Assembly: GCA_038520475.1 (NCBI GenBank)
Contig: JBCBLF010000016.1
Span: 1 to 36,973, forward strand
Direction of reading: 5' to 3'
Source: JBCCWF01 sp038520475
GTDB lineage: Bacteria; Cyanobacteriota; Cyanobacteriia; CAKZMO01
Length of the DNA: 36,973 bases
The notes below the pieces were generated by a model that was not told the DNA's origin, searched no databases, and saw only the letters and a list, made by a program, of their open reading frames with translations. Below are positions 15,155 through 24,027 of the stretch, piece by piece. The translations under genes and the position numbers were made by a program. Positions within the stretch are counted from its first letter, which is position 1; each line of letters starts with the position of its first letter.

Positions 15155-16762
15155 GTGACTCTGAAAATAGAAACACAACGTCAAGATGACGTTGTCGGAG
15201 ACCTCAACCGTCAAATCATCGTCATTTTGGATTTTGGCTCTCAATATTCCGAACTAATCGCGCGTCGGATTCGTGAAACTCAGGTATATTCAGAAGTTTT
15301 GTCCTATCGGATGTCTGCTGAGCAACTCAGGCAGCTTAATCCAAAGGGCATTATTTTGTCGGGCGGACCCAATTCGGTCTATGACGATCATGCGCCCAAG
15401 TGCGATCCCGAGATTTGGAACTTGGGTATTCCAGTCCTGGGCGTTTGCTATGGCATGCAGCTCATGGTCCAGCAGCTTGGAGGAGACGTTCAGCGAGCGA
15501 CACGGGGCGAATATGGAAAAGCCTCTCTCCATATCGATGACCCAACGGACTTATTGACCAATGTCGAAGATGGGTCAACGATGTGGATGAGCCACGGAGA
15601 TTCTGTCACTCATCTCCCTGAGGGCTTTGAATCATTAGCACATACAGAAAATACACCATGTGCGGCGATCGCCAGCCATTCAAGACAGTTGTATGGCGTT
15701 CAGTTCCATCCTGAAGTCGTGCATTCCATCGGCGGGTTGGCTCTCGTTCGAAACTTTGTTTATCACGTTTGTCAATGTGAACCCACCTGGACGACTGAAG
15801 CGTTTGTAGAAGAATCAGTTCGTGAAATTCGAGCGCGCATAGGAGACAAACGAGTGCTGTTGGCACTCTCAGGAGGCGTAGACTCCTCCACCCTTGCCTT
15901 TCTGCTGCATCAGGCAATTGGGGATCAGCTGACCTGCGTTTTCATTGATCAAGGATTCATGCGGAAAGATGAACCCGAGAATCTCGTCCAGCTCTTTCAC
16001 GATCAATTCCACATCCCGGTTCAACATGTGAAAGCACGAGATCGATTTTTAGATCAAATTGATGGGGTGACTGATCCGGAAGTGAAGCGAAAACGTATTG
16101 GGCATGAATTTATCCGCGTTTTCGAAGAAGAATCAAAACGGCTGGGTCCGTTTGATTACCTTGCCCAAGGAACGCTGTATCCAGACGTTATCGAATCGGC
16201 GGACACCAATGTTGACCCCAAAACGGGTGAACGGGTCGCTGTCAAAATTAAAAGTCATCACAATGTTGGAGGATTGCCTAAGGATCTCCGCTTCAAACTC
16301 ATTGAACCCTTACGGAAACTCTTCAAAGATGAAGTGCGAAAAGTGGGTCGATCCATTGGCCTTCCAGAAGAAATCGTTAACCGTCATCCATTTCCTGGTC
16401 CAGGATTAGCCATTCGGATTCTCGGAGAAGTAACAAACGAACGTCTAGAAATCTTGCGGGAAGCTGATTTCATCGTTCGAGAAGAAATCAAGAAAAAAGG
16501 GATGTATCACGACTTCTGGCAAGCATTCGCTGTATTGTTGCCTATCAGAAGTGTCGGCGTCATGGGAGACCAACGAACCTATGCGTATCCCATCGTTTTA
16601 CGGTTTGTTTCCAGTGAAGATGGAATGACAGCTGATTGGTCGCGCGCTCCCTACGATTTGATCGAAGTCATTTCAAATCGAATCGTCAATGAAGTGAATG
16701 GTGTGAATCGAGTGGTTTATGACGTTACCTCAAAACCACCTGGAACCATCGAATGGGAGTAG
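15155..16762 (+). CDS. guaA: GMP synthase (glutamine-hydrolysing)
   Basis: GuaA converts XMP to GMP using glutamine and ATP. The 535 residues show an N-terminal class I glutamine amidotransferase (nucleophile Cys98 in GVCYGMQL, later HPE in GVQFHPEVVHS), the ATP-pyrophosphatase domain with the P-loop SGGVDSS from residue 239, and the C-terminal dimerisation domain ending SKPPGTIEWE, which is the canonical GuaA C terminus. The start is a GTG at 15155 with AGAGGAATAGACT directly before it. The first 20 residues (TLKIETQRQDDVVGDLN) are a typical cyanobacterial extension. It is transcribed alone. Confidence 0.98.
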   Translation: MTLKIETQRQDDVVGDLNRQIIVILDFGSQYSELIARRIRETQVYSEVLSYRMSAEQLRQLNPKGIILSGGPNSVYDDHAPKCDPEIWNLGIPVLGVCYGMQLMVQQLGGDVQRATRGEYGKASLHIDDPTDLLTNVEDGSTMWMSHGDSVTHLPEGFESLAHTENTPCAAIASHSRQLYGVQFHPEVVHSIGGLALVRNFVYHVCQCEPTWTTEAFVEESVREIRARIGDKRVLLALSGGVDSSTLAFLLHQAIGDQLTCVFIDQGFMRKDEPENLVQLFHDQFHIPVQHVKARDRFLDQIDGVTDPEVKRKRIGHEFIRVFEEESKRLGPFDYLAQGTLYPDVIESADTNVDPKTGERVAVKIKSHHNVGGLPKDLRFKLIEPLRKLFKDEVRKVGRSIGLPEEIVNRHPFPGPGLAIRILGEVTNERLEILREADFIVREEIKKKGMYHDFWQAFAVLLPIRSVGVMGDQRTYAYPIVLRFVSSEDGMTADWSRAPYDLIEVISNRIVNEVNGVNRVVYDVTSKPPGTIEWE

Positions 16763-16826
16763 ACTTTCGGTTAATCCTTTTACTAACCCATATACATAAC
16801 ATCAATAATCTGATAGCCTAATAATC

Positions 16827-16874
16827 CTGCTGAAGGCAATAAGCTGCATCTACTTAGAACAAGAGCTTCAGCAG
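16827..16874 (+). terminator. Possible long-loop hairpin after guaA
   Basis: CTGCTGAAG at 16827-16835 is perfectly complementary to CTTCAGCAG at 16866-16874, with 30 bases between. It lies 64 bases after the guaA stop. The long loop and lack of T-run make a terminator role uncertain. Confidence 0.3.
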
Positions 16875-17029
16875 ATCGTGCTCAGCGGGCTCCAAAGCTG
16901 GGGTCTAACGTTTTTAACCTCTTTGGCTTAAAGAATCTACTCTTACGAATTACCATCTGCTACCTACGTCTGCTAGTCAGATTGTGTGATTCACGAATAA
17001 ATGCATTCCCTTGAGGGTTTCTGTGAATC

Positions 17030-17081
17030 TGTGGAAAACCTATCGTTTTTCTGTGGAAAACGGTAGGTTCCCTGTGGAAAA
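17030..17081. promoter_or_regulatory. Three phased DnaA-box-like sites
   Basis: TGTGGAAAA occurs at 17030-17038, 17052-17060 and 17073-17081, each within CTGTGGAAAAC and all in the same orientation. Its complement TTTTCCACA is the DnaA box form described for cyanobacteria. Spacings are 22 and 21 bases, two helical turns, so all three face the same side of DNA. The sequences between the copies are unrelated, so this is not a simple tandem duplication. The region lies between two gene ends and is therefore not an obvious promoter. Confidence 0.6.
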
Positions 17082-17137
17082 CTGTATTTTTAGTAAGTCT
17101 TTGAGCGCCATACAATTTCATACCCTCTGACGATGGC

Positions 17138-17171
17138 GAAGATTAGCGTCTCCGCTGAGACGCTAATCTTC
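17138..17171 (-). terminator. Hairpin terminator of the Wzz-like gene
   Basis: GAAGATTAGCGTCTC (17138-17152) and GAGACGCTAATCTTC (17157-17171) form a perfect 15-bp stem around a four-base loop. It lies 33 bases after the stop codon of the leftward gene. There is no T-run. Confidence 0.75.
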
Positions 17172-17203
17172 TATGTGGGTATTGCTTGCTGATACACGGT
17201 CCA

Positions 17204-18964
17204 TCACAGCGCATGTGCTGGGCGTATCCAGTGCTCGGTTAGTGCATTTTTAATTGACGCTAGAGGACCTTTCATCTCCAATACTTCAAGCGGTTCGACA
17301 ACATGCCAATCAACGTGCTCAGGGCTGACATTATTTTGAATGGCTGCATATCGATTGCGATAGTTCGCTAATGTTTGAGCCGTTTGTCTAAGGTTCGCCT
17401 CTAATCGTCGCTCCTGATCAAGAAGCGATCGCCACTGCTGAGTTTCTGAGTTCAGTTGTTGACCAATCTCAGTCAAATTTTTATGTCGAATGGATAGCAA
17501 TTCCAAAAGCTGAGCCTGATTGAGCCAATCTTCAATTCGATCAGCTCGCTGAGGATTCTCCAAAATGGCATACCAGAGGTCAGACGTCGTCAAGTCGTGC
17601 AACGTCACATTTTGAACAAAGCGGTGAATATCCCGGTAGAGCTGTTGACTCAGCTCTTCATATTCGCGGGTCAACGCTGTTCGAGAAGCGTCATCTAGTG
17701 GTGTGATTAGCTCGCCAACAATCTGACGGTCAATCGCCTTCCATTCTGAAATGAGCCTCTGATAATTAGCAGATTGTGCAAGCATCTCTTCTGCTTGTTG
17801 AGCACTGGGGTCAAGGCCAAGAGCAGCATAGTGTTCTGACAACTGAGTCTGTGCAACAAGTAACTCCTGCTCTAGATCATGCTGAGTCCGCGAAAACTGT
17901 CGGGCTTTGTTCTCAAAATCGTGATGATGTTGAGACCCATCAGTGAGCTGATGTTGTTCTTGAAATGCATGAAGGACTGCTTTCTGTTGCTCAAGTGTGC
18001 GTTCGGTATAGCGGATCTGGGTTTGGATGTAATCAGCACTCAGACAAGACTGAGTTTGACATTGATCGGATGAAGCCTCATAGGTGTCGGCGATCGCCCG
18101 AAGCACATCATTAACCTCTTCAGCGTGTTTCGCCTGGTATGAAATTTCCACAACACCTGAACGATGTTGTTCAATTTCGAGGTTCTTTAAGACATTGGAT
18201 TGGTTCAACATCATGCCCTGAGCTTGCAGCTCAGCGAGGGCCTGAGGGACAATGGCTGCTTCGAGATATCGAGTATGCTCTGAGATACTAAATGATGGTT
18301 GTGAGAGAGATTCTGGGGCGGCGATCGCCGTCGATGCATCGGTAAGAGATACCAACTCGACCTCATCATCAGATGCGGATTCGACTGGCTGCGCAGCCAG
18401 TCGAATACTGCCCTCAAAATTTGGCTGTAGCGTTTCGAGGTAGCCTAATCCAGCGGCAGAGGCGATCGCAACTCCACCAACCAAAGCAATTGGTTTCACT
18501 GATTTCTGCCACTGATGAGCAGGTGGAATAAAGGCGATCGGTAATTCGTCTGACTGAGCTGACTGAGCGTGTGAATTCGGTGTATCAGAGCGTTCATCAC
18601 GACAGTTAGAATACTCATCACTCTGCTCATCATGCCAATACCCAGCAGCATCAAACTCAATCTCCTTATCTGCGTCAATCAAGGTGGGATCTCGCATAAC
18701 AGAGAGGGCTGATTGATGGGACCTATCACACGTCCATTCATCCGAACAAGATAGGTTTTTATCGCTAGACGATGCATCAAACACCGAGCGGTCAGAAATG
18801 GTTAGAGCCTTCGTACTAGAGTTGAGAAGAGGTCGTGCCGGCTGAGAAGAAGAATCTCCATGGCGTCCATTTTTATCCTGTTCTAAACGAGCAGCAGAAA
18901 GCGTAGAGTTAGACCACCATGCCATACCCTGATGAGAATAGGACCTCTCCTTGCCCAAAACCAT
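17204..18964 (-). CDS. Wzz/GumC-like single-pass membrane protein with long coiled coil
   Basis: The 586 residues divide into a Ser/Asp-rich, probably cytoplasmic region (1-150), one transmembrane helix VKPIALVGGVAIASAAGLGY near 156-175, and a long Glu/Gln-rich helical region with coiled-coil potential (about 310-540, e.g. YTERTLEQQKAVLHAFQEQH). The part after the helix resembles the periplasmic Wzz/GumC domain of polysaccharide co-polymerases: a beta region with SISEHTRYLEAAIVPQALAEL, then helices. Unlike classical members it has no second membrane helix at the C terminus and no tyrosine-kinase domain. A role in chain-length control of a polysaccharide is only inferred; no glycosyltransferase is nearby. 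The start could also be Met14 (18925), which has AGGG in front. Confidence 0.72.
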   Translation of the reverse strand: MVLGKERSYSHQGMAWWSNSTLSAARLEQDKNGRHGDSSSQPARPLLNSSTKALTISDRSVFDASSSDKNLSCSDEWTCDRSHQSALSVMRDPTLIDADKEIEFDAAGYWHDEQSDEYSNCRDERSDTPNSHAQSAQSDELPIAFIPPAHQWQKSVKPIALVGGVAIASAAGLGYLETLQPNFEGSIRLAAQPVESASDDEVELVSLTDASTAIAAPESLSQPSFSISEHTRYLEAAIVPQALAELQAQGMMLNQSNVLKNLEIEQHRSGVVEISYQAKHAEEVNDVLRAIADTYEASSDQCQTQSCLSADYIQTQIRYTERTLEQQKAVLHAFQEQHQLTDGSQHHHDFENKARQFSRTQHDLEQELLVAQTQLSEHYAALGLDPSAQQAEEMLAQSANYQRLISEWKAIDRQIVGELITPLDDASRTALTREYEELSQQLYRDIHRFVQNVTLHDLTTSDLWYAILENPQRADRIEDWLNQAQLLELLSIRHKNLTEIGQQLNSETQQWRSLLDQERRLEANLRQTAQTLANYRNRYAAIQNNVSPEHVDWHVVEPLEVLEMKGPLASIKNALTEHWIRPAHAL

Positions 18965-19051
18965 TCCCCGTACCTCTGCGTTGTAATCTCATCACTTATA
19001 TTTTCACGAGCTGTAAAATCAATCAGGAGAATACCCAGATTCAGTCAGGGA

Positions 19052-20395
19052 TCAAGTGTTTGAAACAACCGCACAGGCCCGTTGAATCAGATCATGAGCA
19101 CTGTGAATTGGCCAAATGTCTGTATTCAGTTTCTGCGCTAGAGTCTCTACTGTCATGTCGTCTAAGAAGCAAGACGCATCGTGCTTCAGCATCAAAGATG
19201 GGAGAAGAATTCCATCACCCAGATCTCGTCCTTTCAATCCGTTGAGCAAGTCTTGACCCGTAAGCAAGCCTGTGACAGAGATCTCTTGACCCCAATAGTG
19301 ACTGTTCAACGCCACCATCTGAACAGATAATCCGTCAACTTGGTTTAATCGAGCCTGGAGGGGCTGAAAAGCCTCTTCGACAGCATTTCCAACCACCCAG
19401 GTCAGCTTGCGCAACTGAGAGACACAATCGGGCAGCTGTAAGGCAGCTTGAGTAAATTCCTTGAGAAATAAATGAATTGAGCCAACCCCATTACCAATTT
19501 GTGGATAGTCTTCGTAGTGCTGCTCTGGCGGTAACGCCATCCGCCCAATCAGAAACCACTCATCTGCAAGCCAAGCAAATGTTGAATCAAATTCAGCCCT
19601 AAACTGGCTTTGTAGATGCTGAACCTGCCGAATCACCTCTCGTGCTTTATCTGGCGTGACCGGGATGAGTTCATCCTCAGCTGGACGGAATCGAGTCAGT
19701 CCAACTGGGACAACCGCAACTGAAGCCACCGCAGGGTAGTCTCCGTGCCGAAATACCGCTAAATCCCGAAGCGTCTGCTCTAGATGCAGTCCATCATTAA
19801 TCCCTGGACAGACCACAACTTGAGCATGAATTTGCAGCTGATGGTCCTGGAACCATTGAATCTGATCTAAAATTTGCCCTGCACGTTTGTTTTTTAAGAG
19901 GCCAGTACGAACATCTGGTTCAGTCGCGTGGATCGATACATACAATGGCGACAATCGAAGCCGAGCAATCCGCTCCCATTCGTTCTGAGAAAGATTGGTA
20001 AGCGTCAAATAGCTGCCGTACAGAAAACTGAGGCGATAATCATCGTCTTTCAAATAGAGCGTTTCTCGTTTTCCCGGCGGTTGTTGATCGATAAAGCAAA
20101 ACGGACAACGATTGTTGCATTGAATCAACCCATCAAATAAGGCTGTCTCAAACTCCAAGCCCAAATCGTCGTCGTACTCTTTCTCAAACTCAACCGAGTG
20201 TGTCTCTCCAGAGGCATCGAGGACATGCAATGAGATCTCTTCATCAGCGCAAAGGAATCGATAATCAATCAAGTCTCTCGGACATTGACCATTGATGCTG
20301 ACAAGTCGATCTCCAGGTTCAAAGCCAAGCTCCTCTGCAATCGATCCGGGTATTACGTTTGTGACAAGGGCAGGTTGAATCGTCGCGTGGCTCAT
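19052..20395 (-). CDS. PDZ-radical SAM-DUF512 protein (TIGR03279-like)
   Basis: The 447 residues start with a PDZ-like segment (VIPGSIAEELGFEPGDRLVS), followed by a cluster motif CNNRCPFCFID, a CX3CX2C form typical of radical SAM enzymes, at about residue 93. LYLKDDDYRLSFLYGSYLTL and SIHATEPDVRTGLLKNKRAG follow, and the C-terminal half is a DUF512 domain (FDSTFAWLADEWFLIG near 255, later GVGSIHLFLKEF). This is the cyanobacterial branch of the DUF512 family, with no demonstrated reaction that I know. It precedes uppP's 3' end on the same strand, but a strong hairpin and 283 bases separate the two, so they are probably separate transcripts. The ATG at 20393-20395 gives the expected N terminus. 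Confidence 0.92.
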   Translation of the reverse strand: MSHATIQPALVTNVIPGSIAEELGFEPGDRLVSINGQCPRDLIDYRFLCADEEISLHVLDASGETHSVEFEKEYDDDLGLEFETALFDGLIQCNNRCPFCFIDQQPPGKRETLYLKDDDYRLSFLYGSYLTLTNLSQNEWERIARLRLSPLYVSIHATEPDVRTGLLKNKRAGQILDQIQWFQDHQLQIHAQVVVCPGINDGLHLEQTLRDLAVFRHGDYPAVASVAVVPVGLTRFRPAEDELIPVTPDKAREVIRQVQHLQSQFRAEFDSTFAWLADEWFLIGRMALPPEQHYEDYPQIGNGVGSIHLFLKEFTQAALQLPDCVSQLRKLTWVVGNAVEEAFQPLQARLNQVDGLSVQMVALNSHYWGQEISVTGLLTGQDLLNGLKGRDLGDGILLPSLMLKHDASCFLDDMTVETLAQKLNTDIWPIHSAHDLIQRACAVVSNT

Positions 20396-20554
20396 ATGTC
20401 AAAGTGTTTGCTTAAGAAAAAGGCTCAACCGCCGCATAGCGACGGTTTTGTACGCTCCATGCTCCATGCATGGGTTTTCGGTGGCCAACTAGCTACCACT
20501 CATGCACTAGATATGCAGAACTTGCGTTAGTCCTGAACTCAATTGTCCATTTTA

Positions 20555-20609
20555 GAAAGAAATGAAGGATTAAGGGCTGTGTTACAGCCCTTAATCCTTC
20601 ATTTCTTTC
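20555..20609 (-). terminator. Very strong hairpin terminator of uppP
   Basis: GAAAGAAATGAAGGATTAAG begins a 26-base left arm (20555-20580) that is exactly complementary to the right arm at 20584-20609, with a three-base loop GTT. On the minus strand it follows the uppP stop by about 70 bases. Perfect 26-bp pairing is unusual for a terminator. Confidence 0.8.
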
Positions 20610-20678
20610 CGGCGCGGAAACTGCCCAATCGTGCCGTCTATAGATTCTAAAGTTCGAGCATTGTGCTGAATATCAGTC

Positions 20679-21581
20679 CTAATTCTTTAGAAACCCAACT
20701 GCAAGTCCCAGTAAAATAGCAATCCCAAATCCCAGTCGGTACCACACAAAGACCCAAGTATTGTGATTCTGCAAATAGCGTAGCAACCAGGCGATCGCCA
20801 AATACGATGAAATCGCTGACGCGATCAATCCAGCAATTAGAGGAACAATGCCAATTCCTCCAACACCATCCTCAATCAAACCTTGTAGTTCAACAAGTCC
20901 GGCTAAGCTAATCGCTGGAATACCCAATAAGAAGGAAAAGCGGGCAGCTGTTGCTCGTTCTAGGCCCATGAATAATCCTGTAGTCAGAGTCGAACCTGAG
21001 CGAGACACCCCCGGAATCAATGCAAGAGCCTGTCCAACTCCCATGAGAATCCCATCTTGCATCCCGAGCTTTTCTAAGTTTCGCTTTCGGGTGCCGACCT
21101 TTTCAGCGATCGCCAAAAACACAGACATTACGATGGAGGCGATGGCAATAGCCCCCATGCTTCGAATTGGAGAATTGTCTAAATCGGGGATGAACACCTT
21201 CATCATGAGCCCCAAAATAACAATTGGGAACGTTCCAATGATGATGCCAAGGCCAATTCGAAAATCTGAAGACTGATAGTCAGACTGGGCGATCGCGCGC
21301 GCCATACCAGTGACCACTTGTACGACATCCTTCCAGAAATACGACAAAATCGCAGCAATACTACCTAACTGAATGACTGCCGTGAAGGAAACGCCAGGAT
21401 CGCCCCATCCAAGAGCAACCGGTACAGCTTTAATATGAGCGGTACTGCTGATGGGTAGAAATTCGGTTAATCCCTGAACAATCCCTAATACAACTGATTT
21501 AAAGACATCTAAGTCGGCGATCGCAGACGACGCAACCACGGCCTGACTCATACTGTTCACATTAAAAGCAATAGATATCAT
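20679..21581 (-). CDS. uppP: Undecaprenyl-diphosphatase UppP (BacA)
   Basis: UppP is an integral membrane phosphatase that recycles undecaprenyl diphosphate to the carrier lipid for peptidoglycan and other wall polymers. The 300 residues have about eight hydrophobic segments and both signature motifs: GLTEFLPISSTAHI at about 36-49 and IPGVSRSGSTLTTGLFMG near 190-207, which supply the catalytic Glu, His, Ser and Arg residues. WGDPGVSFTAVIQLGSIAAI also matches the family. Met11 (21551) is an alternative start closer to the typical family N terminus. The neighbour is the DUF512 radical SAM gene. The gene ends in a 26-bp hairpin. Confidence 0.96.
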   Translation of the reverse strand: MISIAFNVNSMSQAVVASSAIADLDVFKSVVLGIVQGLTEFLPISSTAHIKAVPVALGWGDPGVSFTAVIQLGSIAAILSYFWKDVVQVVTGMARAIAQSDYQSSDFRIGLGIIIGTFPIVILGLMMKVFIPDLDNSPIRSMGAIAIASIVMSVFLAIAEKVGTRKRNLEKLGMQDGILMGVGQALALIPGVSRSGSTLTTGLFMGLERATAARFSFLLGIPAISLAGLVELQGLIEDGVGGIGIVPLIAGLIASAISSYLAIAWLLRYLQNHNTWVFVWYRLGFGIAILLGLAVGFLKN

Positions 21582-22149
21582 GTTGAATATGCTCGTCTAA
21601 AGTTACTGTCGCATCAGTTGGTAGACGCAATCATCTAGGGTTGAGAGCCTCCGGGGCACGTGGAAAATCACACGTCCTCAGTCTTCAGGATTGATGTGTT
21701 TTCAGATTCACGTTTAGCTTGTCTGAATGAACTAGGCCACAGCCACCATCAGCCAAACACGCTAACAAACACGACACGTACCTAAAAATACCCACACTCG
21801 GTAGTGCAAGCCAACACGACAAGCGCACATCTTACCGATTTAAGCGCCGCCAATTTCTTGCGAAGCAATACAAGTCTCATGGGTCATGGGGTAAGCGATT
21901 CGGCAACTCAACACGTGCTAGCAATCGTTCAGTTCTTAAGACTCATTCACGAAGCATAAAGTTCTCTTGCTCCAGTTGTGAAATGTGATATCGTGAAATA
22001 GTTCAAATGAACTATATACGCCTGCATGTTGCTTTCATTCGAATTCAAGCTCTATCGCAGTACAAAACTGCATTAAGAACAGAAAAAGTCATGTGGGTTG
22101 GGTCACATGCTTCATCGAATTCGCACCGCGCTTACGTGAGGAACTGAGT
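21582..22149. other. Spacer upstream of the 80-residue protein
   Basis: The 568 bases separate divergent uppP and the small gene at 22150. The palindrome ATAGTTCA-AA-TGAACTAT at 21998-22015 is the clearest feature. Short AACACG repeats occur near 21755-21820. No gene was seen. Confidence 0.5.
21998..22015. promoter_or_regulatory. Operator-like palindrome upstream of the 80-residue gene
   Basis: ATAGTTCA and TGAACTAT are perfect inverted half-sites separated by AA. The right half runs into ATATA, a possible -10 region. The site lies about 135 bases before the start at 22150. It has the size of a dimeric helix-turn-helix repressor site; the regulator is unknown. Confidence 0.4.
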
Positions 22150-22392
22150 ATGCGAACACCCCCTCTATTTATGATTGACTGCACAGATGGTGAGCAGTTA
22201 GGAAAGCTGTCTGTTTCTCTTAATGAAGTGGCAGATTGGCTAAATTTTTTGGCAACGCCGCATTATCGTGCCACCATCATCTCTGCTGAACAGGCTTCAG
22301 ATTCAGTGACGATCTACTTTCACGGAAGTGAGGGACTATATCTCTATCTTGAACGCTTATTTACCGAAAGCTTATTTCCCATGGCAAGCTGA
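22150..22392 (+). CDS. 80-residue protein of unknown function
   Basis: I chose the ATG at 22150 because GAGG lies about 9 bases upstream; the same frame is open to a GTG-type start at 22093. The sequence has alternating beta and helix character: PLFMIDCTDGEQLGKLSVSL, then EVADWLNFLATPHYRATIIS and SVTIYFHGSEGLYLYLERLF. There is no signal peptide or membrane span. I do not recognise the family, although the compositional quality and codon usage look like a genuine gene. It is convergent with the phosphotransacetylase-like gene. Confidence 0.6.
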   Translation: MRTPPLFMIDCTDGEQLGKLSVSLNEVADWLNFLATPHYRATIISAEQASDSVTIYFHGSEGLYLYLERLFTESLFPMAS

Positions 22393-22475
22393 CTATACCA
22401 ACCAGATAGGCATAAGAACTTGGGCAGATCATGCATTCACACGCATAAAAGGATATTAGCTAGACCACAAGGGTA

Positions 22476-23543
22476 TTAACTGAGTGCTTGGAGAATGCCG
22501 TCAATATCACAGTATTGGGCGATCATATCGCGAATGCATTCAACCTTGATGGGCTCTTGCAAGCGAACTTGTCCAAAGGTGTTGTCGATAATTTCAACTG
22601 TCGTCAACGTATCGAGGTCAACGGACAAAATGGGAATCTCTAAATCTTCAGCGCGGCTACGCACAGCATCGGTAGGAGGGAGATGCCCAGTCAAAATCAG
22701 ACAATGAGTGGAGGTTTCTAAAGCGGCAAGTTGCAAATCAGTGCGATCGCCTCCAGTGACCACGGCCATGTTGCGCGCCTTTCGAAAGTATTTCAGCGCA
22801 GAGTTCACATTCATCGCCCCAATGGTCAGGCTCTCAACCATGAGATCTAAACGATCGGGGCAACAAAGAATTTCAGCCTCTAGCTGCTTAACAAGCTCGC
22901 TCACACTCACACTGCGCAGTACATCACTGCGAGGTAATACCGCATAGGTAGGAATTCCATGATTGGACAAAAAAGGAAGAATTGAATTATTGACGATGTC
23001 GAGCTGATTGTCTGGAACATCATTGATCATCACGCCAATGAGGCGATCGCCCAATGTTTCCTTTGCAGCTAATAGTGAATCGACAATAAGTGGAGAGGAG
23101 TATCGGCAGACCACAACGACCGATGCATCTAGAGTTTCCGCAGCTTCGGGAAGCGACAAGCCAAATAGCTTTCCTTCAGAAAGAGTGCCTGGGCCTTCGA
23201 TAAGGGCAACGTCTCCGCGCTGATGGCTTAGATATGATTCCAACAATTGACGGTAATCTGTCGTGTCTTCTCCAAGGATGCGCTTAGTAATCGTAGAATT
23301 TTGGAGGTTCAGCAACGGAAGATGTAGCTTCTCATCTGCAATTTTCATCGTCTGAGCGATGAACTGAACATCTTCATCCAAACTCCCGATTTGCTTTGCC
23401 TTTGAGCAGGTTCCGAGAAGTTTACCATAGCTAACATCTAGTCCTTTTTCCTGGAGCTGGAAGGCAATGCCCAATACAGCGGCCGATTTACCACTGTAAG
23501 CTTCCGTTGAACCAAACAGGAGAAATGACCCAGACTTTGACAC
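22476..23543 (-). CDS. Phosphotransacetylase-family P-loop protein (BioD-like + DRTGG domains)
   Basis: The 355 residues start with a P-loop GSTEAYSGKSA at 11-21 and a dethiobiotin-synthetase-like fold (VALIEGPGTLSEGKLFGLSL, then ASVVVVCRYSS, LIGVMINDVP). This is followed by a DRTGG-type domain with ALKYFRKARNMAVVTGGDRTDLQLAALE. That arrangement equals the N-terminal part of long bacterial Pta proteins but lacks the catalytic phosphotransacetylase domain, so the name is historical. It is probably a regulatory nucleotide-binding protein; its role is unknown. The start is a GTG with a strong GAGGAG ribosome binding site about seven bases upstream. Confidence 0.9.
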   Translation of the reverse strand: MSKSGSFLLFGSTEAYSGKSAAVLGIAFQLQEKGLDVSYGKLLGTCSKAKQIGSLDEDVQFIAQTMKIADEKLHLPLLNLQNSTITKRILGEDTTDYRQLLESYLSHQRGDVALIEGPGTLSEGKLFGLSLPEAAETLDASVVVVCRYSSPLIVDSLLAAKETLGDRLIGVMINDVPDNQLDIVNNSILPFLSNHGIPTYAVLPRSDVLRSVSVSELVKQLEAEILCCPDRLDLMVESLTIGAMNVNSALKYFRKARNMAVVTGGDRTDLQLAALETSTHCLILTGHLPPTDAVRSRAEDLEIPILSVDLDTLTTVEIIDNTFGQVRLQEPIKVECIRDMIAQYCDIDGILQALS

Positions 23544-24027
23544 GCTTTACTCCTCGACTGCTCTTAGGTATCTCGATGACATTCGTTACCTATTGTAAGG
23601 TGATATGTCCAGCCTCACATCTACTAATCTACTTAGGATGCGATAGATCATTTGAAGAGTTTAGAGAGGGATTGGCTCACGCTGACTAGACGCGAAACGG
23701 GCTCTCAGGCTCTTCTCAGATAATTCCACTATAGATAAGAAACACCCCGCTCTTAGTGAGGTTGATCTGGAATTGATCTTGAGCTGAAGGTTCATTGTCA
23801 CCAAAACTAATTATTAGCGACGTCGTGTTGGCGTTTACTGAGTTGGCATCTACGGGTCAAAATCGTCGTCTTGTCTATGGTCAATGATCATTTGATGATT
23901 GATGTGTTTGTGTAGACATGATGATAGATGTTGTTGAATCTCGATCAATAGCTTTGAGACATTCCGGTGCTCAAAGTGCCACAATCATCCAAAATTCATC
24001 GTCACTTTTATAAAAGAAGAGTTTTAG
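23544..24027. other. Divergent spacer before the subtilase gene
   Basis: The 484 bases presumably hold promoters for both neighbours. A 12-base palindrome CTTTTATAAAAG lies at 24005-24016, right before a GAAGAG-type ribosome binding site of the subtilase. I see nothing else that stands out. Confidence 0.45.

Larger units (their letters stand above)
16763..17203. other. Convergent spacer with DnaA-box-like cluster
   Basis: The 441 bases lie between the 3' ends of guaA and the Wzz-like gene. They hold an inverted repeat CTGCTGAAG...CTTCAGCAG at 16827-16874 (9-bp arms, 31-base loop), three TGTGGAAAA motifs at 17030-17081, and a perfect terminator hairpin at 17138-17171. No gene was seen. Confidence 0.65.

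Noticed and set aside
17030..17081. Calling the DnaA-box cluster the chromosome origin
   Set aside because: No dnaA/dnaN nearby, no evident AT-rich unwinding region, and flanking genes point inward; only binding-site status is supported.
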